From NCBI GenBank assembly GCA_029260475.1, contig JAJDDE010000125.1:41635-105634 (forward strand): a DNA stretch of 64,000 nt, given 5' to 3'. Under the pieces are notes generated by a model. The model was given only the letters and a program-made list of their open reading frames with translations. It was not told the origin of the DNA and did no database searches. The translations under genes were made by a program, and so were the position numbers. The stretch is from Phycisphaerales bacterium. Lineage in GTDB: Bacteria; Planctomycetota; Phycisphaerae; Phycisphaerales; UBA1924. Below, one piece after another: positions 1 to 8,394 of this stretch. Position 1 is the stretch's first letter. Every line of letters begins with the position of its first letter.

Positions 1-51
1 CTTCGGGCGTCCGGATCCGGTGCGGGGGGGATGGCGGCTTCTCTAGAAAGG

Positions 52-57
52 TATCGA
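52..57 (+). promoter_or_regulatory. Possible -10 box just upstream of the GH35-like gene
   Basis: TATCGA lies seven bases before the ATG at 65. It resembles the TANNNT boxes that precede several other genes here at six bases, so a leaderless transcript is possible. No clear -35 can be judged because the window begins here. Confidence 0.3.
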
Positions 58-64
58 TCGAGTT

Positions 65-2893
65 ATGGCAACCATCACGATGGACGGTCACAGTCTGGCG
101 TTGGACGGCAGGCGCATGTGGATTGTTTCGGGCACGCTGCACATGGCGCGCACGCCTCGCGAGCTGTGGGCGCACCGCCTGCGCCTCGCCAAGCACGCGG
201 GCCTGAACACCGTCGAGGTGCCGGTGGTCTGGTCCCACCACGAGCCCCTGAAGGGCAAGTTCGACTTCAAGGGCCAGCGCGACATCGGTGCCTTCATCGA
301 GCTCGCCGCCGAGTTCGAGCTGCGCGTGATCCTGCGCGTCGGGCCCTTCATCGGCGAGGGCTACGACCTGGGCGGCATCCCCGCGTGGCTCGTGCCGCTC
401 ACGGAGCGCCGCCTGCGCGTGGGCTCGCCCGAGTTCCTGCAGGCCTGCAGCAAGTTCCTCTCCAAGCTCTGCAACCAGGTGAGCGGGTACCAGGCGACGC
501 GCAAGGGCCCCACGCCCGGCCCCGTCATCATGGTGCAGTACGAGCACGGCTGGGATTGCGGCGACGACGTCGCGGCGGACGTCTACCTCAAGGAGATCGG
601 GCGCTTCCTGCGCGAGGGCGGCATCTCCGTCCCCTTCGTGAATCGCAACCAGCTCTTCGCGGGGCTCGAGGCGGACATCGATTCCTGGGAGGGCTTCAGC
701 GGCCTCAACGGCACGGTCCGCCAGCTCGGCGCTATCAAGCCCGACCGCCCGCGCATGGTCATGGGCCTCCGCGTCGGCGCCGCCGACATCTGGGGCTCCG
801 AGCCGCGCAGCGAGAAGACGCCCAGCATGGTGCTCCGCGCCATCGCCGAGTGCCTCGCAGCGGGAGGGCAGTTCAACCTCTCGCCCTTCGCGGGCGGCAC
901 CTCGATGGGCTTCGGGGGCGGGCGGCTCGACGGCGACGCCAACGCCTACACCACCACCAACCGCGACGAATCGGGCCCCGTCACGCAGTCCGGTGCGCAG
1001 GGACCGATCTTCGATTCCGTGCGCCGCGTGTGTACGTTCGCGAGCGCCTTCGAGCGCATCTTCGCGGGCCTGGAGCACGACAGCCCGACGGTGGTCGTCG
1101 CGCCCGACACCGTCGCGCCCGCGATCCTCGATGACGACACCGGTGCGCACGAGACCAAGCGCTCCAACTCGGCCCCGAACGTGAGCGTGACCCACGCCTC
1201 GGGTGCGCAGGGCTCGATCGCCTTCGTCTTCACGGACGCCGAGCCGGGCGGGCGCACGAAGCGTGAGGCGGTGCTCACGCTCCCCGACGGTCGCACGCTG
1301 CCCGTCGAGATGGGCGACCAGCCGGTGAGCTGGTACCTCTTCGACGCGCACCTGCAGGGCGCTGCGACGCTGAACTTCTCCAACCTCTCCCCGCTCACGC
1401 TCGTCGGCAAGACGTTCGTGCTCTTCGGGCCTCCGGGCGCGACGGGCATCGTGTCGATCAACGACGCGGAGCTGCACGTCTCGGTCCCCAAGGGGCGCAC
1501 GCCCTTCGTGGTGGAGCACGAGGAGATCAACCTCGTCATCTGCAACACCGAGCAGATCGACGCGACGGTGATCACCGAGGGCGAGGTCTACGTCGGCGCG
1601 GGCGGCATCGATTCAGAGGGCCTGCCCATCGGGCACACCGCCTTCAAGACCTGCACCGTCATCACCGCCGAGGGCGAGAAGCGCACCGAGCAGCTCCACA
1701 ACCCCGCGGGCGGGCGCACCAAGCTCGCCCTGGAGAGCTGGAGCCGCGCCGACCAGGCCGACTACCTCGACGGCAGCAACCCGCGCTACGCCCGCATCGA
1801 CGGGCCCGACACCATGGAGTCCCTCGGCACGCCCCAGGGCTACGCGTGGCTGCGGATGGAGCTCAAGAACGGCGCGACGCGCAAGCCCAAGGTCGCCTTC
1901 TTCAAGGCCGCCGACCGACTGCATCTCTACGAGGGCTCCGACCTCAAGGCCCTCGTCGGGCACGAGCCCGACGCCGATACGGACCTCGTCACGCTCTCGC
2001 TCAGGAAGGGCGCACAGACGCTCGTCGCGCTCGTGGACAACCGCGGGCGCCTCTGCGGCGGCAACTCCATCGGCGAGGCCAAGGGCCTCTACGGGCACGC
2101 CTACGAGACCGAGCCCCTCCAGGCCGGCACCACCAAGGCCGGCAAGGGCAGCATCGAAGAGCTCGACTCCATCGACCCCTTCGCCCACCTCCCCTCGCCC
2201 CTCTACGGCGTCCAGAAGGGCGACCGCACCGACCCGATGCGCATCCGCTGGGAGTTCACCCACCGCAAGAAGTGCCCCGTGCTCGTCGCGATCGACCCGA
2301 CAGAGACCATCGACGCGCCGGCCCTCGTGATGCTCAACGACGTGCCCGTCGCGATGCTCGGACCGGGAGGGCGCTCCCGCTTCGAGTTCGACAGCGAGAC
2401 GCTCAACCGCGGCGCCAACACGCTGGACATCGCGATCATCAACCACGCCCAGCCCTACCACGAGGCGCTGGTTGACAGCGTGCGGATGTTCGAGGGCGCC
2501 GCGAGCCTGACGGAGAAGGCCGACCTCGCGTTTGCGCGATGGGAGGTGCCGCAGGCGGTGAACTTCGAGGACGTTTCGAAGTCCAAGCTCGCGGGCAAGG
2601 GTGCCTCGGACATCGCCGGCACCCCCTGCTGGTGGCGCACCACGTTCACGCTCAAACACACCGAGCGCCCCGTGATGCTGGACCTCTCGGGCATGAGCAA
2701 GGGCCAGGTCTTCCTGAACGGAGAGAACCTGTGCCGCTACTGCGTCGCCGACCGCAACGGCACGCCGGTGCCGCCACAGACGCTGTACTACCTCCCCGAG
2801 CCGATGATCAAGACGGACCAAGAAGAGAACGAACTCCTGCTATTCGACGAGCACGGGTTCGCGCCGGCGAAGGTCGGGATCGCGTACGAGTAA
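65..2893 (+). CDS. GH35-like (beta-galactosidase family) protein, probably catalytically altered
   Basis: A 942-residue protein with the N-terminal TIM-barrel pattern of glycoside hydrolase family 35 (HMART..LW, KHAGLNTVEVPVVWSHHEP, FIGEGYDLGGIPAWL) and the later GGTSMGFGGG stretch that matches GGTNFGF of the family. The C-terminus has the family jelly-roll signature (GQVFLNGENLCRY...LYYLPEP). The acid/base site, normally QVENEYG, reads QYEHGWD at about residues 158-164, and the nucleophile site, normally SEFWTGW, reads GLRVGAA at about 236-242. Both catalytic glutamates therefore appear to be missing. It may bind carbohydrate or use another mechanism. There is no obvious signal peptide. The 3' end is duplicated downstream of the next gene. 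Family assignment is good; the loss of catalysis is my alignment by eye. Confidence 0.85.
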   Translation: MATITMDGHSLALDGRRMWIVSGTLHMARTPRELWAHRLRLAKHAGLNTVEVPVVWSHHEPLKGKFDFKGQRDIGAFIELAAEFELRVILRVGPFIGEGYDLGGIPAWLVPLTERRLRVGSPEFLQACSKFLSKLCNQVSGYQATRKGPTPGPVIMVQYEHGWDCGDDVAADVYLKEIGRFLREGGISVPFVNRNQLFAGLEADIDSWEGFSGLNGTVRQLGAIKPDRPRMVMGLRVGAADIWGSEPRSEKTPSMVLRAIAECLAAGGQFNLSPFAGGTSMGFGGGRLDGDANAYTTTNRDESGPVTQSGAQGPIFDSVRRVCTFASAFERIFAGLEHDSPTVVVAPDTVAPAILDDDTGAHETKRSNSAPNVSVTHASGAQGSIAFVFTDAEPGGRTKREAVLTLPDGRTLPVEMGDQPVSWYLFDAHLQGAATLNFSNLSPLTLVGKTFVLFGPPGATGIVSINDAELHVSVPKGRTPFVVEHEEINLVICNTEQIDATVITEGEVYVGAGGIDSEGLPIGHTAFKTCTVITAEGEKRTEQLHNPAGGRTKLALESWSRADQADYLDGSNPRYARIDGPDTMESLGTPQGYAWLRMELKNGATRKPKVAFFKAADRLHLYEGSDLKALVGHEPDADTDLVTLSLRKGAQTLVALVDNRGRLCGGNSIGEAKGLYGHAYETEPLQAGTTKAGKGSIEELDSIDPFAHLPSPLYGVQKGDRTDPMRIRWEFTHRKKCPVLVAIDPTETIDAPALVMLNDVPVAMLGPGGRSRFEFDSETLNRGANTLDIAIINHAQPYHEALVDSVRMFEGAASLTEKADLAFARWEVPQAVNFEDVSKSKLAGKGASDIAGTPCWWRTTFTLKHTERPVMLDLSGMSKGQVFLNGENLCRYCVADRNGTPVPPQTLYYLPEPMIKTDQEENELLLFDEHGFAPAKVGIAYE

Positions 2894-2894
2894 G
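2848..2894 (+). repeat. 47-bp direct repeat, copy 1 (3' end of the GH35-like gene)
   Basis: These 47 bases encode the last 14 residues, the stop codon and one more base of the GH35-like gene. They recur without a mismatch at 4543-4589. Similarity extends imperfectly about 20 bases further upstream in both copies. The two copies bracket the sulfotransferase gene. Confidence 0.95.
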
Positions 2895-2943
2895 ACGCGG
2901 GTTCCCGCGTCGATCCCGAGAGAGTTGTTCGAGGAGGTCCCCG

Positions 2944-4446
2944 GTGGTGCAACGCGGAAATTCGAATTCTCGCGACGTGTACGTGCGCCAGCTCAGCGCC
3001 CTGCTCCGGCAGCACCATGATGCAGAGGCCCTGCGCGTCGCCGAGGCGTTGCCGACGAAGTTCAAGAGCGACTCGCAACTGCTCTTCTTGCACGCGACGG
3101 CGCTCGAGCGCGCGAAGAAGTGGGACAAAGCGATCGATCGTGCGAAGCGGTCGCTCCGGGTCAAAGAGCATCCGAACGCACACCTGCTCATCGCGCACTG
3201 TCACAAGGTGCTCGGGGAGACCGAGGAAGCGCTGCAAAGCCTCGACCGTGCCGAGAGACTCAGCCCGGGCCTCGAGCAGACGGTGCAGCAACGGAGCGGG
3301 GTGCTGGAGGCGGCGGGGCGTTTCGATGAGGCGACGGCGATTCTTGCGGAGCTCGTTGAGCGCAAAGAAGCGTCGGGTACAGCGATACGCCCCGGGCTGC
3401 GCATCGAGTGGTCCAAGCTGCTCGTGCAGAACAAGCGGCTCGACGAGGCGATCGCCTTCATCGATGTCACCCTCGGGATGTCCGGGCTCCCCGCCCCGAT
3501 GCGTGCCAGGCAGTTCTTTCTCAAGGCGAAAGCCCTCGATCGGAAGCGGGAGTACGCGGCAGCGGCGGAGGCGGCGGCCCGGGCGAACGAGATCGATGCG
3601 AAACCATTCGACCCGTCGAAGAGCACCAGCCAGGTTGATCGGCTGATGCGGGATTGGTCGCGCGAGAAGATGGCGACGTACCCGATTTCGACGTGCGATT
3701 CGGAGATCCCGGTCTTCGTGGCGGGCATGCCGCGCTCCGGTACTTCCCTCGTCGATCAGATCATCGACGCGCACCCAAAGGCCGCGGGCGTGGGCGAGCT
3801 CGACACCATCGAGCGGTTCGCGACGAAGATATCCCGAGCGTTCGACCCCTCTAAACCCGACGGCAAGCAGTTCGGGTCCATCGATTCGTTCCGCTGGACG
3901 CGTGCGGCGGATGACTATGTGCGCAGCGTAAAAAAGCTCGCTCCGGAGGGCGCCGAGCGTGTGGCGAACAAGGCGCTGAGCAACTTCCTACTCCTCGGCG
4001 TGATGTCGCGGCTATTCCCCAAGATGCGAGTCATTCACATGATCCGCGACCCACGCGACGTCGCGGTCTCGTGCTTCATGGGGGACTTCAACAACTACAT
4101 GCACCCATGGACGGTGCGTGTGGATTGGGCCGCCCAGTTGTGGTGCGAGTCGATGCGGTTGATGGATCACTGGAAGTCGTCGTTCGACGTGCCCATCCTC
4201 GACGTGTACTACGAAAACCTCGTGGCCGACCCCGAGCACGAGTTCCCGCGCCTCGTTGAGTTTCTCGGCCTGGAATGGGACGATCGCTGCTTCGGGTTCC
4301 ACGAGACGAAGCGCACCGTCCACACGCTGTCCTACGACCAAGTGAACCGCCCGCTGTACACCAGTTCTTGCGGGCGCCACAAGCATTACGCGTCGCTGCT
4401 CGAGGGCGTGGAGTTCCCCGCGTACGACCCGACGGCGGCGCGATGA
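2944..4446 (+). CDS. TPR-containing sulfotransferase
   Basis: The 500-residue product joins an N-terminal TPR-like helical region (about residues 10-210) to a sulfotransferase domain. The PAPS 5'-phosphosulfate loop is GMPRSGTSLVDQI near residue 260, and the 3'-phosphate-binding motif is MIRDPRDVAVSCF near 365. It should transfer sulfate from PAPS to a protein or glycan acceptor; the acceptor is unknown. The GTG start at 2944 is chosen because GAGGAGG lies at 2931-2937, six bases before it. The open frame continues further upstream inside the GH35 gene, but that part is a shadow. The gene is flanked by direct repeats of the GH35 3' end, which suggests insertion or a tandem duplication with later loss. 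Confidence 0.88.
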   Translation: MVQRGNSNSRDVYVRQLSALLRQHHDAEALRVAEALPTKFKSDSQLLFLHATALERAKKWDKAIDRAKRSLRVKEHPNAHLLIAHCHKVLGETEEALQSLDRAERLSPGLEQTVQQRSGVLEAAGRFDEATAILAELVERKEASGTAIRPGLRIEWSKLLVQNKRLDEAIAFIDVTLGMSGLPAPMRARQFFLKAKALDRKREYAAAAEAAARANEIDAKPFDPSKSTSQVDRLMRDWSREKMATYPISTCDSEIPVFVAGMPRSGTSLVDQIIDAHPKAAGVGELDTIERFATKISRAFDPSKPDGKQFGSIDSFRWTRAADDYVRSVKKLAPEGAERVANKALSNFLLLGVMSRLFPKMRVIHMIRDPRDVAVSCFMGDFNNYMHPWTVRVDWAAQLWCESMRLMDHWKSSFDVPILDVYYENLVADPEHEFPRLVEFLGLEWDDRCFGFHETKRTVHTLSYDQVNRPLYTSSCGRHKHYASLLEGVEFPAYDPTAAR

Positions 4447-4510
4447 ACCACGCGGCGGAGTGTCCGTGCGCGAAGCGTGCATGACCGTTGCGCCCGGCGA
4501 TTTTCGAGAC

Positions 4511-4588
4511 TGTCCAGGAAGAGACGAGTCCCTGCTCCTCGGCGAGCACGGGTTCGCGCCGGCGAAGGTCGGGATCGCGTACGAGTAA
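4511..4588 (+). pseudogene. Remnant of a second GH35-like gene 3' end
   Basis: Read in the frame ending with the TAA at 4586-4588, this segment gives DESLLLGEHGFAPAKVGI and so on, against NELLLFDEHGFAPAKVGI at the end of the GH35-like gene. The final 47 bases are identical to 2848-2894 and the stop codon is kept. No start codon or upstream domain is present, so it is a fragment. It could be what remains of a tandem GH35 copy or a footprint of the insertion of the sulfotransferase gene. Confidence 0.8.
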
Positions 4589-4615
4589 GCCGCAGGACAT
4601 CACGATCTCAACGAG

Positions 4616-4644
4616 CCCCGGGTGCGAACCCGGGGTTCTTCCTT
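4616..4644 (+). terminator. Possible terminator after the sulfotransferase gene
   Basis: CCCCGGG and CCCGGGG form a seven-bp stem with the loop TGCGAA (4616-4635), followed by TTCTTCCTT. The T run is imperfect. The hairpin also resembles the CCCCGGG palindrome at 7229-7299, so it may be a dispersed repeat rather than a dedicated terminator. Confidence 0.45.
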
Positions 4645-4684
4645 GCCCGGGTGACGTGGTCTGAGGCTCTGCGAATGCCTCATC

Positions 4685-4770
4685 GGTGGCGCCGGTCCCC
4701 GACCGGTGTGTTCCGGCCACCCGGAGAACGCGCCGCCATCTGACGAAGCGCCTCCAGACAACGCCACCCG
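4685..4770. repeat. Composite intergenic palindromic repeat
   Basis: GGTGGCGCCGGTCCCCGACC (4685-4704) recurs with two changes at 6345-6364. The following part, TTCCGGCCACCCGGAG...GAAGCGCCTCCAGAC, recurs in diverged form at 27798-27846. The bases from here to the next gene hold a C-rich stretch with no open frame that looks coding. Confidence 0.7.
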
Positions 4771-4855
4771 ACCCACATTCCCCATCTCCCACCCCCATCT
4801 CCCTCCCCCCCTGCGTCCTCTGCCCCCTCTGCCCCTCCGCGTACTCCGCCTTCCC

Positions 4856-4861
4856 TAGGAT
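4856..4861 (+). promoter_or_regulatory. -10 box of a leaderless-type promoter (ALDH)
   Basis: TAGGAT is followed by exactly six bases (GTCCGC) and the ATG at 4868. No Shine-Dalgarno sequence precedes that ATG. The same spacing recurs at seven other genes in the window. Confidence 0.6.
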
Positions 4862-4867
4862 GTCCGC

Positions 4868-6331
4868 ATGACCACCGCCCCCGGAACGACCACGCCCGCC
4901 GCCACCGCCTGGGACTACGCCCCCGCCCCCGAGCGTGTGCCCGTCACCATCGCTGATTCGTACGGCCACTTCATCGACGGCGCCTTCACGCCCGCCGGGA
5001 AGACGATGCCGACGCTCAACCCCGCGACCGAAGAGACGCTCTCTGACGTGACCGTCGGCAGCGAGGCGGACGTGGACCGCGCGGTGCAGGCCGCCCGCAA
5101 GGCGCTGCCCGCCTGGAGCGCCCTCCCCGGTGCCGAGCGCGGTAAGTACCTCTATCGGATCGCGCGGCGCATCCAGGAGCGCGCCCGCGAGCTCGCCGTC
5201 CTCGAGACCATGGACGGCGGCAAGCCCATCAAAGAGTCGCGCGACGTCGATGTCCCCATCGTCGCGCACCACTTCTTCTACCACGCAGGCTGGGCCGACA
5301 AGCTCAAGTACGCCTTCGCGGGCGCGACGCCCTCGCCCGTCGGCGTGTGCGGCCAGATCATCCCGTGGAACTTCCCGCTGCTCATGGCCGCCTGGAAGAT
5401 CGCCCCCGCGCTCGCGTGCGGCAACACCGTCGTCATCAAGCCCGCCGAGACCACGCCCCTTTCGCTGCTGCGCCTCGCGGAGATCTTCGAGGAGGTTGGC
5501 CTGCCCAAGGGCGTCGTGAACGTGATCACCGGCGACCGCGACACAGGCGGCGCGCTCGCGCAGCACCCGGGCCTCGACAAGATCGCCTTCACGGGTTCCA
5601 CCGCGGTCGGCAAGAAGCTCGCGAAGGTCGCCGCGGAGCGGAACATCCCGATCACGCTGGAGCTGGGCGGCAAGAGCCCGAACATCGTCTTCGAGGACGG
5701 CGCGATTGATCAGGCGATCGAGGGCGTCGTCCGCGGCATCTACTTCAACCAGGGCCACGTCTGCTGCGCCGGCTCGCGTCTGTTCGTGCAGGAATCGATC
5801 CACGACGAGGTGGTCCGCCGCCTCACGCACCGCATGAAGAGCCTGCGCGTGGGCGACCCCTTGGATAAGAACACCGACGTCGGCGCCATCAACTCGCGCG
5901 AACAACTCGACCGCATCGAGGCCTACCTCGGCACCGCGGACAGCGAGGGTGCACAGCGCCACGCCTGCAGTTCCACCGGCACGCCGGGCGGCAAGGGCTA
6001 CTGGTGCGAGCCGACGTTCTTTACGGGCGTCCAAGAGGCGCACACGCTCGCACGCGAGGAGGTCTTCGGCCCCGTCCTCGCGGTCATGACCTTCCGCACC
6101 CCCGAGGAGGCCCTGATGCGCGCCAACAACACGCCCTACGGCCTCAGCGCCGGCGTGTGGACGGACAAGGGTGCGAAGATCTTCAGCGTCGCGACGAAGC
6201 TGAAGGCGGGCGTGGTGTGGTGCAACACCTTCAACAATTTTGATCCCGCCGCACCGTTCGGTGGCTACCGCGAATCCGGCTTCGGCCGCGAGGGCGGCGT
6301 GCAGGGGCTGCGGGCCTACGTGAAGCTCTGA
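4868..6331 (+). CDS. NAD(P)-dependent aldehyde dehydrogenase
   Basis: A full-length 487-residue ALDH. The Rossmann segment has the family motif GQIIPWNFP and KPAETTPLS. The general-base glutamate lies in LELGGKSP, and the catalytic cysteine in NQGHVCCAGSRL (the second cysteine of the pair is at the usual place). The C-terminal FGGYRESGFGREGG motif is intact. It oxidises an aldehyde to the acid; the substrate cannot be read from the sequence. The ATG at 4868 follows a -10 box by six bases, so the mRNA may be leaderless. A truncated ALDH-like gene lies 2 kb downstream at 8395. Confidence 0.93.
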   Translation: MTTAPGTTTPAATAWDYAPAPERVPVTIADSYGHFIDGAFTPAGKTMPTLNPATEETLSDVTVGSEADVDRAVQAARKALPAWSALPGAERGKYLYRIARRIQERARELAVLETMDGGKPIKESRDVDVPIVAHHFFYHAGWADKLKYAFAGATPSPVGVCGQIIPWNFPLLMAAWKIAPALACGNTVVIKPAETTPLSLLRLAEIFEEVGLPKGVVNVITGDRDTGGALAQHPGLDKIAFTGSTAVGKKLAKVAAERNIPITLELGGKSPNIVFEDGAIDQAIEGVVRGIYFNQGHVCCAGSRLFVQESIHDEVVRRLTHRMKSLRVGDPLDKNTDVGAINSREQLDRIEAYLGTADSEGAQRHACSSTGTPGGKGYWCEPTFFTGVQEAHTLAREEVFGPVLAVMTFRTPEEALMRANNTPYGLSAGVWTDKGAKIFSVATKLKAGVVWCNTFNNFDPAAPFGGYRESGFGREGGVQGLRAYVKL

Positions 6332-6344
6332 GCACACGGTCCGT

Positions 6345-6370
6345 GGTGGCACCGGTCTCCGACCGGTGCG
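6345..6370. repeat. Short palindromic repeat related to 4685-4710
   Basis: GGTGGCACCGGTCTCCGACC and the following GGTGCG match the copy at 4685-4710 with a few changes. The CCGGTC..GACCGG arms can pair. It sits between the ALDH gene and the next membrane-protein gene. Confidence 0.7.
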
Positions 6371-6384
6371 TCTGAGACAAAGCG

Positions 6385-7215
6385 ATGGGCAAATGCAGCA
6401 CACATCGAGGGCGACGGTTCCCCGTTCGAGGCATCGCGTTGTGCGTGCTGCTCGGCGCGGTGATCAACATTATGGTCGCGTGGGGGATTGTGTATCGCAG
6501 TGAGTTCAACCAAGAGATCGATTACGACGACGGTGATTACCACGAGCTCGCAAAGAACAGTGCGTTCCGCCGAGCCGCATACCCCGTTCCGCCCGGGATG
6601 CCCTTCCCGACGGATGAAGAATTCGACGACATGACGGACGCGGACTACGACGCGTGGATCCCGCCGCCGATCAGGCGTCACTACGGTCACGTCCGCGGTA
6701 CCGGGTACAGCCGGCTCGAGTTTCTGGAGAGGATGGAGGTCGAGCCATACGTCTTCGAGATATATGAAGGTTCACGCGTGGGGTGGCCGCTCTTCTCGTT
6801 ACGAGCGGATCGATATTCGTGGCATGAATTGGACCATGAGGGTGAGTACGTCGTAACCGGGGGCGTGTCCTATGATGCACAGGGTTTCGGCGCGGGCATC
6901 GAGGCGAGCGCACTGCCCGAGTGGGCACGGGCCCTCGCGATCGCGAAGACGCCGATGCCTCCGGGTAACACCGGCGGCTTTCGCGCGCCTTACCACGACA
7001 CGTTCTATTGGCGAAGAATCCCGGTCCGTCCCATCCCCCTCGGATTCGTCGCGAACTCACTGGTCCACTCCGTCCCCTTCTTCGCCCTCGCGATCCTGCT
7101 ACCGGCGTCCCGTCGATCCGTACGCCGCAAGCGTGGCCTCTGCACCCGCTGCAAATACGACCGCGCCGGCCTCCCCGACGACGCCCCCTGCCCCGAGTGC
7201 GAAACGCCCGCCTAG
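6385..7215 (+). CDS. Hypothetical membrane protein with C-terminal zinc ribbon
   Basis: The 276-residue product has a membrane segment near residues 13-32 (IALCVLLGAVINIMVAWGI), an acidic hydrophilic middle, and a second membrane segment near 222-238. It ends in CTRCKYDRAGLPDDAPCPEC, a four-cysteine zinc ribbon of the CxxCxYDxxG...CPEC type seen in many planctomycete membrane proteins. I do not recognise the middle domain, and the function is unknown. A related ribbon ends the cytosolic tail of the protein at 36249. The start has no clear ribosome binding site, and a shorter start is possible. Confidence 0.75.
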   Translation: MGKCSTHRGRRFPVRGIALCVLLGAVINIMVAWGIVYRSEFNQEIDYDDGDYHELAKNSAFRRAAYPVPPGMPFPTDEEFDDMTDADYDAWIPPPIRRHYGHVRGTGYSRLEFLERMEVEPYVFEIYEGSRVGWPLFSLRADRYSWHELDHEGEYVVTGGVSYDAQGFGAGIEASALPEWARALAIAKTPMPPGNTGGFRAPYHDTFYWRRIPVRPIPLGFVANSLVHSVPFFALAILLPASRRSVRRKRGLCTRCKYDRAGLPDDAPCPECETPA

Positions 7216-7228
7216 CGACAAACCCTTA

Positions 7229-7299
7229 GAACCCCGGGCGGAAGCCCGGCGGGTGGGAGTCAACAGGCAGCCGTACCCCCGGTCTCCCGCCCGGGGTTC
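7229..7299. repeat. Inverted repeat with 13-bp perfect arms
   Basis: GAACCCCGGGCGG (7229-7241) is the exact reverse complement of CCGCCCGGGGTTC (7287-7299). A further GCCCGGCGGG lies inside the left half. It occupies the gap between two plus-strand genes. No T run follows, so a terminator role is doubtful. It resembles the hairpin at 4616. Confidence 0.8.
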
Positions 7300-7392
7300 C
7301 AGTGGAGATGCCTTCCCCCTCTCCAAAGCCGTGAACCCCCGATCGCCGATACGCGCTGCATGACCAACCGCACCGATGCAGCGAGATCAGCC

Positions 7393-8190
7393 ATGCCAAA
7401 GAGCACCATCACCCCCGTCGCCCTCGCCCTCATCGCGGCGGGCACCCTCTTCATCGCCCTCAAACCCGAGACGCTCCCCGCGGCCAACGCGCAGGACAGC
7501 TTCTCGCGGACAGAGCTCAACGACGTCGTCATCGGGCACCCCGACGGCACGCTCGTCCGCGTCGCGGGTGAGGCGGATGTCACGGTCGTGCCGGACGTCG
7601 CGGTCACCGATGCGGGCTTCCTCTTCGAGGCCCCGACCGCCGACGCCGCCCAGCGGGACGTCAACGAGCGCGTGACGCGCTACCTCCGGGCGCTCAAGCG
7701 CCTGGGCATCCCCGAGGCGCGCATCCAGACCGTCGGCTACACCGTCCGCCCCCGCTACGACTACTCGGACAATCGCGGCAGAGACCCGCGCATCGTCGGC
7801 TACATCGCGCGCAACACCGTCCGCGTGCGCTCGGACATCCCCAAGCTCGATCAGGTCATCGACGAGGCCAACAACAACGGCGTCAACGAGATCGGCCGCA
7901 TCGTCTTCGAAGTGGAGGACGAAGAGGGCGCCTTCCTCGACGCCCTCGCCCTCGCCACCGAGCGTGCCCGAGGGCGGGCCGACCGCATCGCCAAGGCGCT
8001 GGGCGGCACGGTGACAAGCATCGTCGAGGTCTCCGAACCCGAGCGCACCAGCTTCGGCCCCGTCCCCTACGCCCGTACCGGCGTCGCGGAACTCGCATCG
8101 GACGCTGGTAGCGAGGTGCCGCTGGCCCCGGGGGAGCAAGTGATTCGGGCGTCGGTGGCCTTCAGCGCGGTGATCAAGGTCGCCGGCTGA
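7393..8190 (+). CDS. SIMPL domain (DUF541) secreted protein
   Basis: A 265-residue protein with a signal-like hydrophobic N-terminus (VALALIAAGTLFIAL). It then has a SIMPL/DUF541 domain: VRVAGEADVTVVPDVAVTDA, the pattern with LGI...IQTVGYTVRPRYDY, VGYIARNTVRVRS, the helix ending in ERARGRADRIAKALG and a closing strand. Family members are periplasmic or outer-membrane proteins of uncertain role. An in-frame ATG at 7360 would add 11 residues. I prefer 7393 because it puts two basic residues directly before the hydrophobic stretch, but neither start has a strong ribosome binding site. Confidence 0.85.
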   Translation: MPKSTITPVALALIAAGTLFIALKPETLPAANAQDSFSRTELNDVVIGHPDGTLVRVAGEADVTVVPDVAVTDAGFLFEAPTADAAQRDVNERVTRYLRALKRLGIPEARIQTVGYTVRPRYDYSDNRGRDPRIVGYIARNTVRVRSDIPKLDQVIDEANNNGVNEIGRIVFEVEDEEGAFLDALALATERARGRADRIAKALGGTVTSIVEVSEPERTSFGPVPYARTGVAELASDAGSEVPLAPGEQVIRASVAFSAVIKVAG

Positions 8191-8208
8191 GGCGGGGAGT
8201 ACATGAAA

Positions 8209-8333
8209 CTCCGGGTGGCCGGGAACAGCCGCGTCGGCTGCTCCCGGAGTGTGTCAGCACGGCCGAAGTACTCCCAACCCGCATGTCACCCCTCCCGGGA
8301 GCCGCTGAAGCAGCGGTTCCCGGCCACCCGGAG
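8209..8333. repeat. Large inverted repeat with 18-bp perfect arms
   Basis: CTCCGGGTGGCCGGGAAC (8209-8226) is the exact reverse complement of GTTCCCGGCCACCCGGAG (8316-8333). Inner palindromes (CCGGGAACAGCC...GGCTGCTCCCGG and CTCCCGGGAG) also occur. The right arm recurs exactly at 27797-27814 and in part at 4711-4726. It behaves like a REP/MITE-type dispersed element. Confidence 0.85.
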
Positions 8334-8382
8334 GTGCACCGCCCCCCGATCCGCCCCAGATCCGCCCCGTTTCGTCGCCGCA

Positions 8383-8388
8383 TACACT
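8383..8388 (+). promoter_or_regulatory. -10 box of a leaderless-type promoter (ALDH-like)
   Basis: TACACT is followed by GATGGC and then the ATG at 8395, the same six-base spacing as at 4868. There is no ribosome binding site in the gap. Confidence 0.55.
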
Positions 8389-8394
8389 GATGGC

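Noticed and set aside
4088..6403. A 771-codon minus-strand open frame over the sulfotransferase end and ALDH
   Set aside because: It spans two well-recognised plus-strand genes and the repeat region between them; the product is low-complexity.
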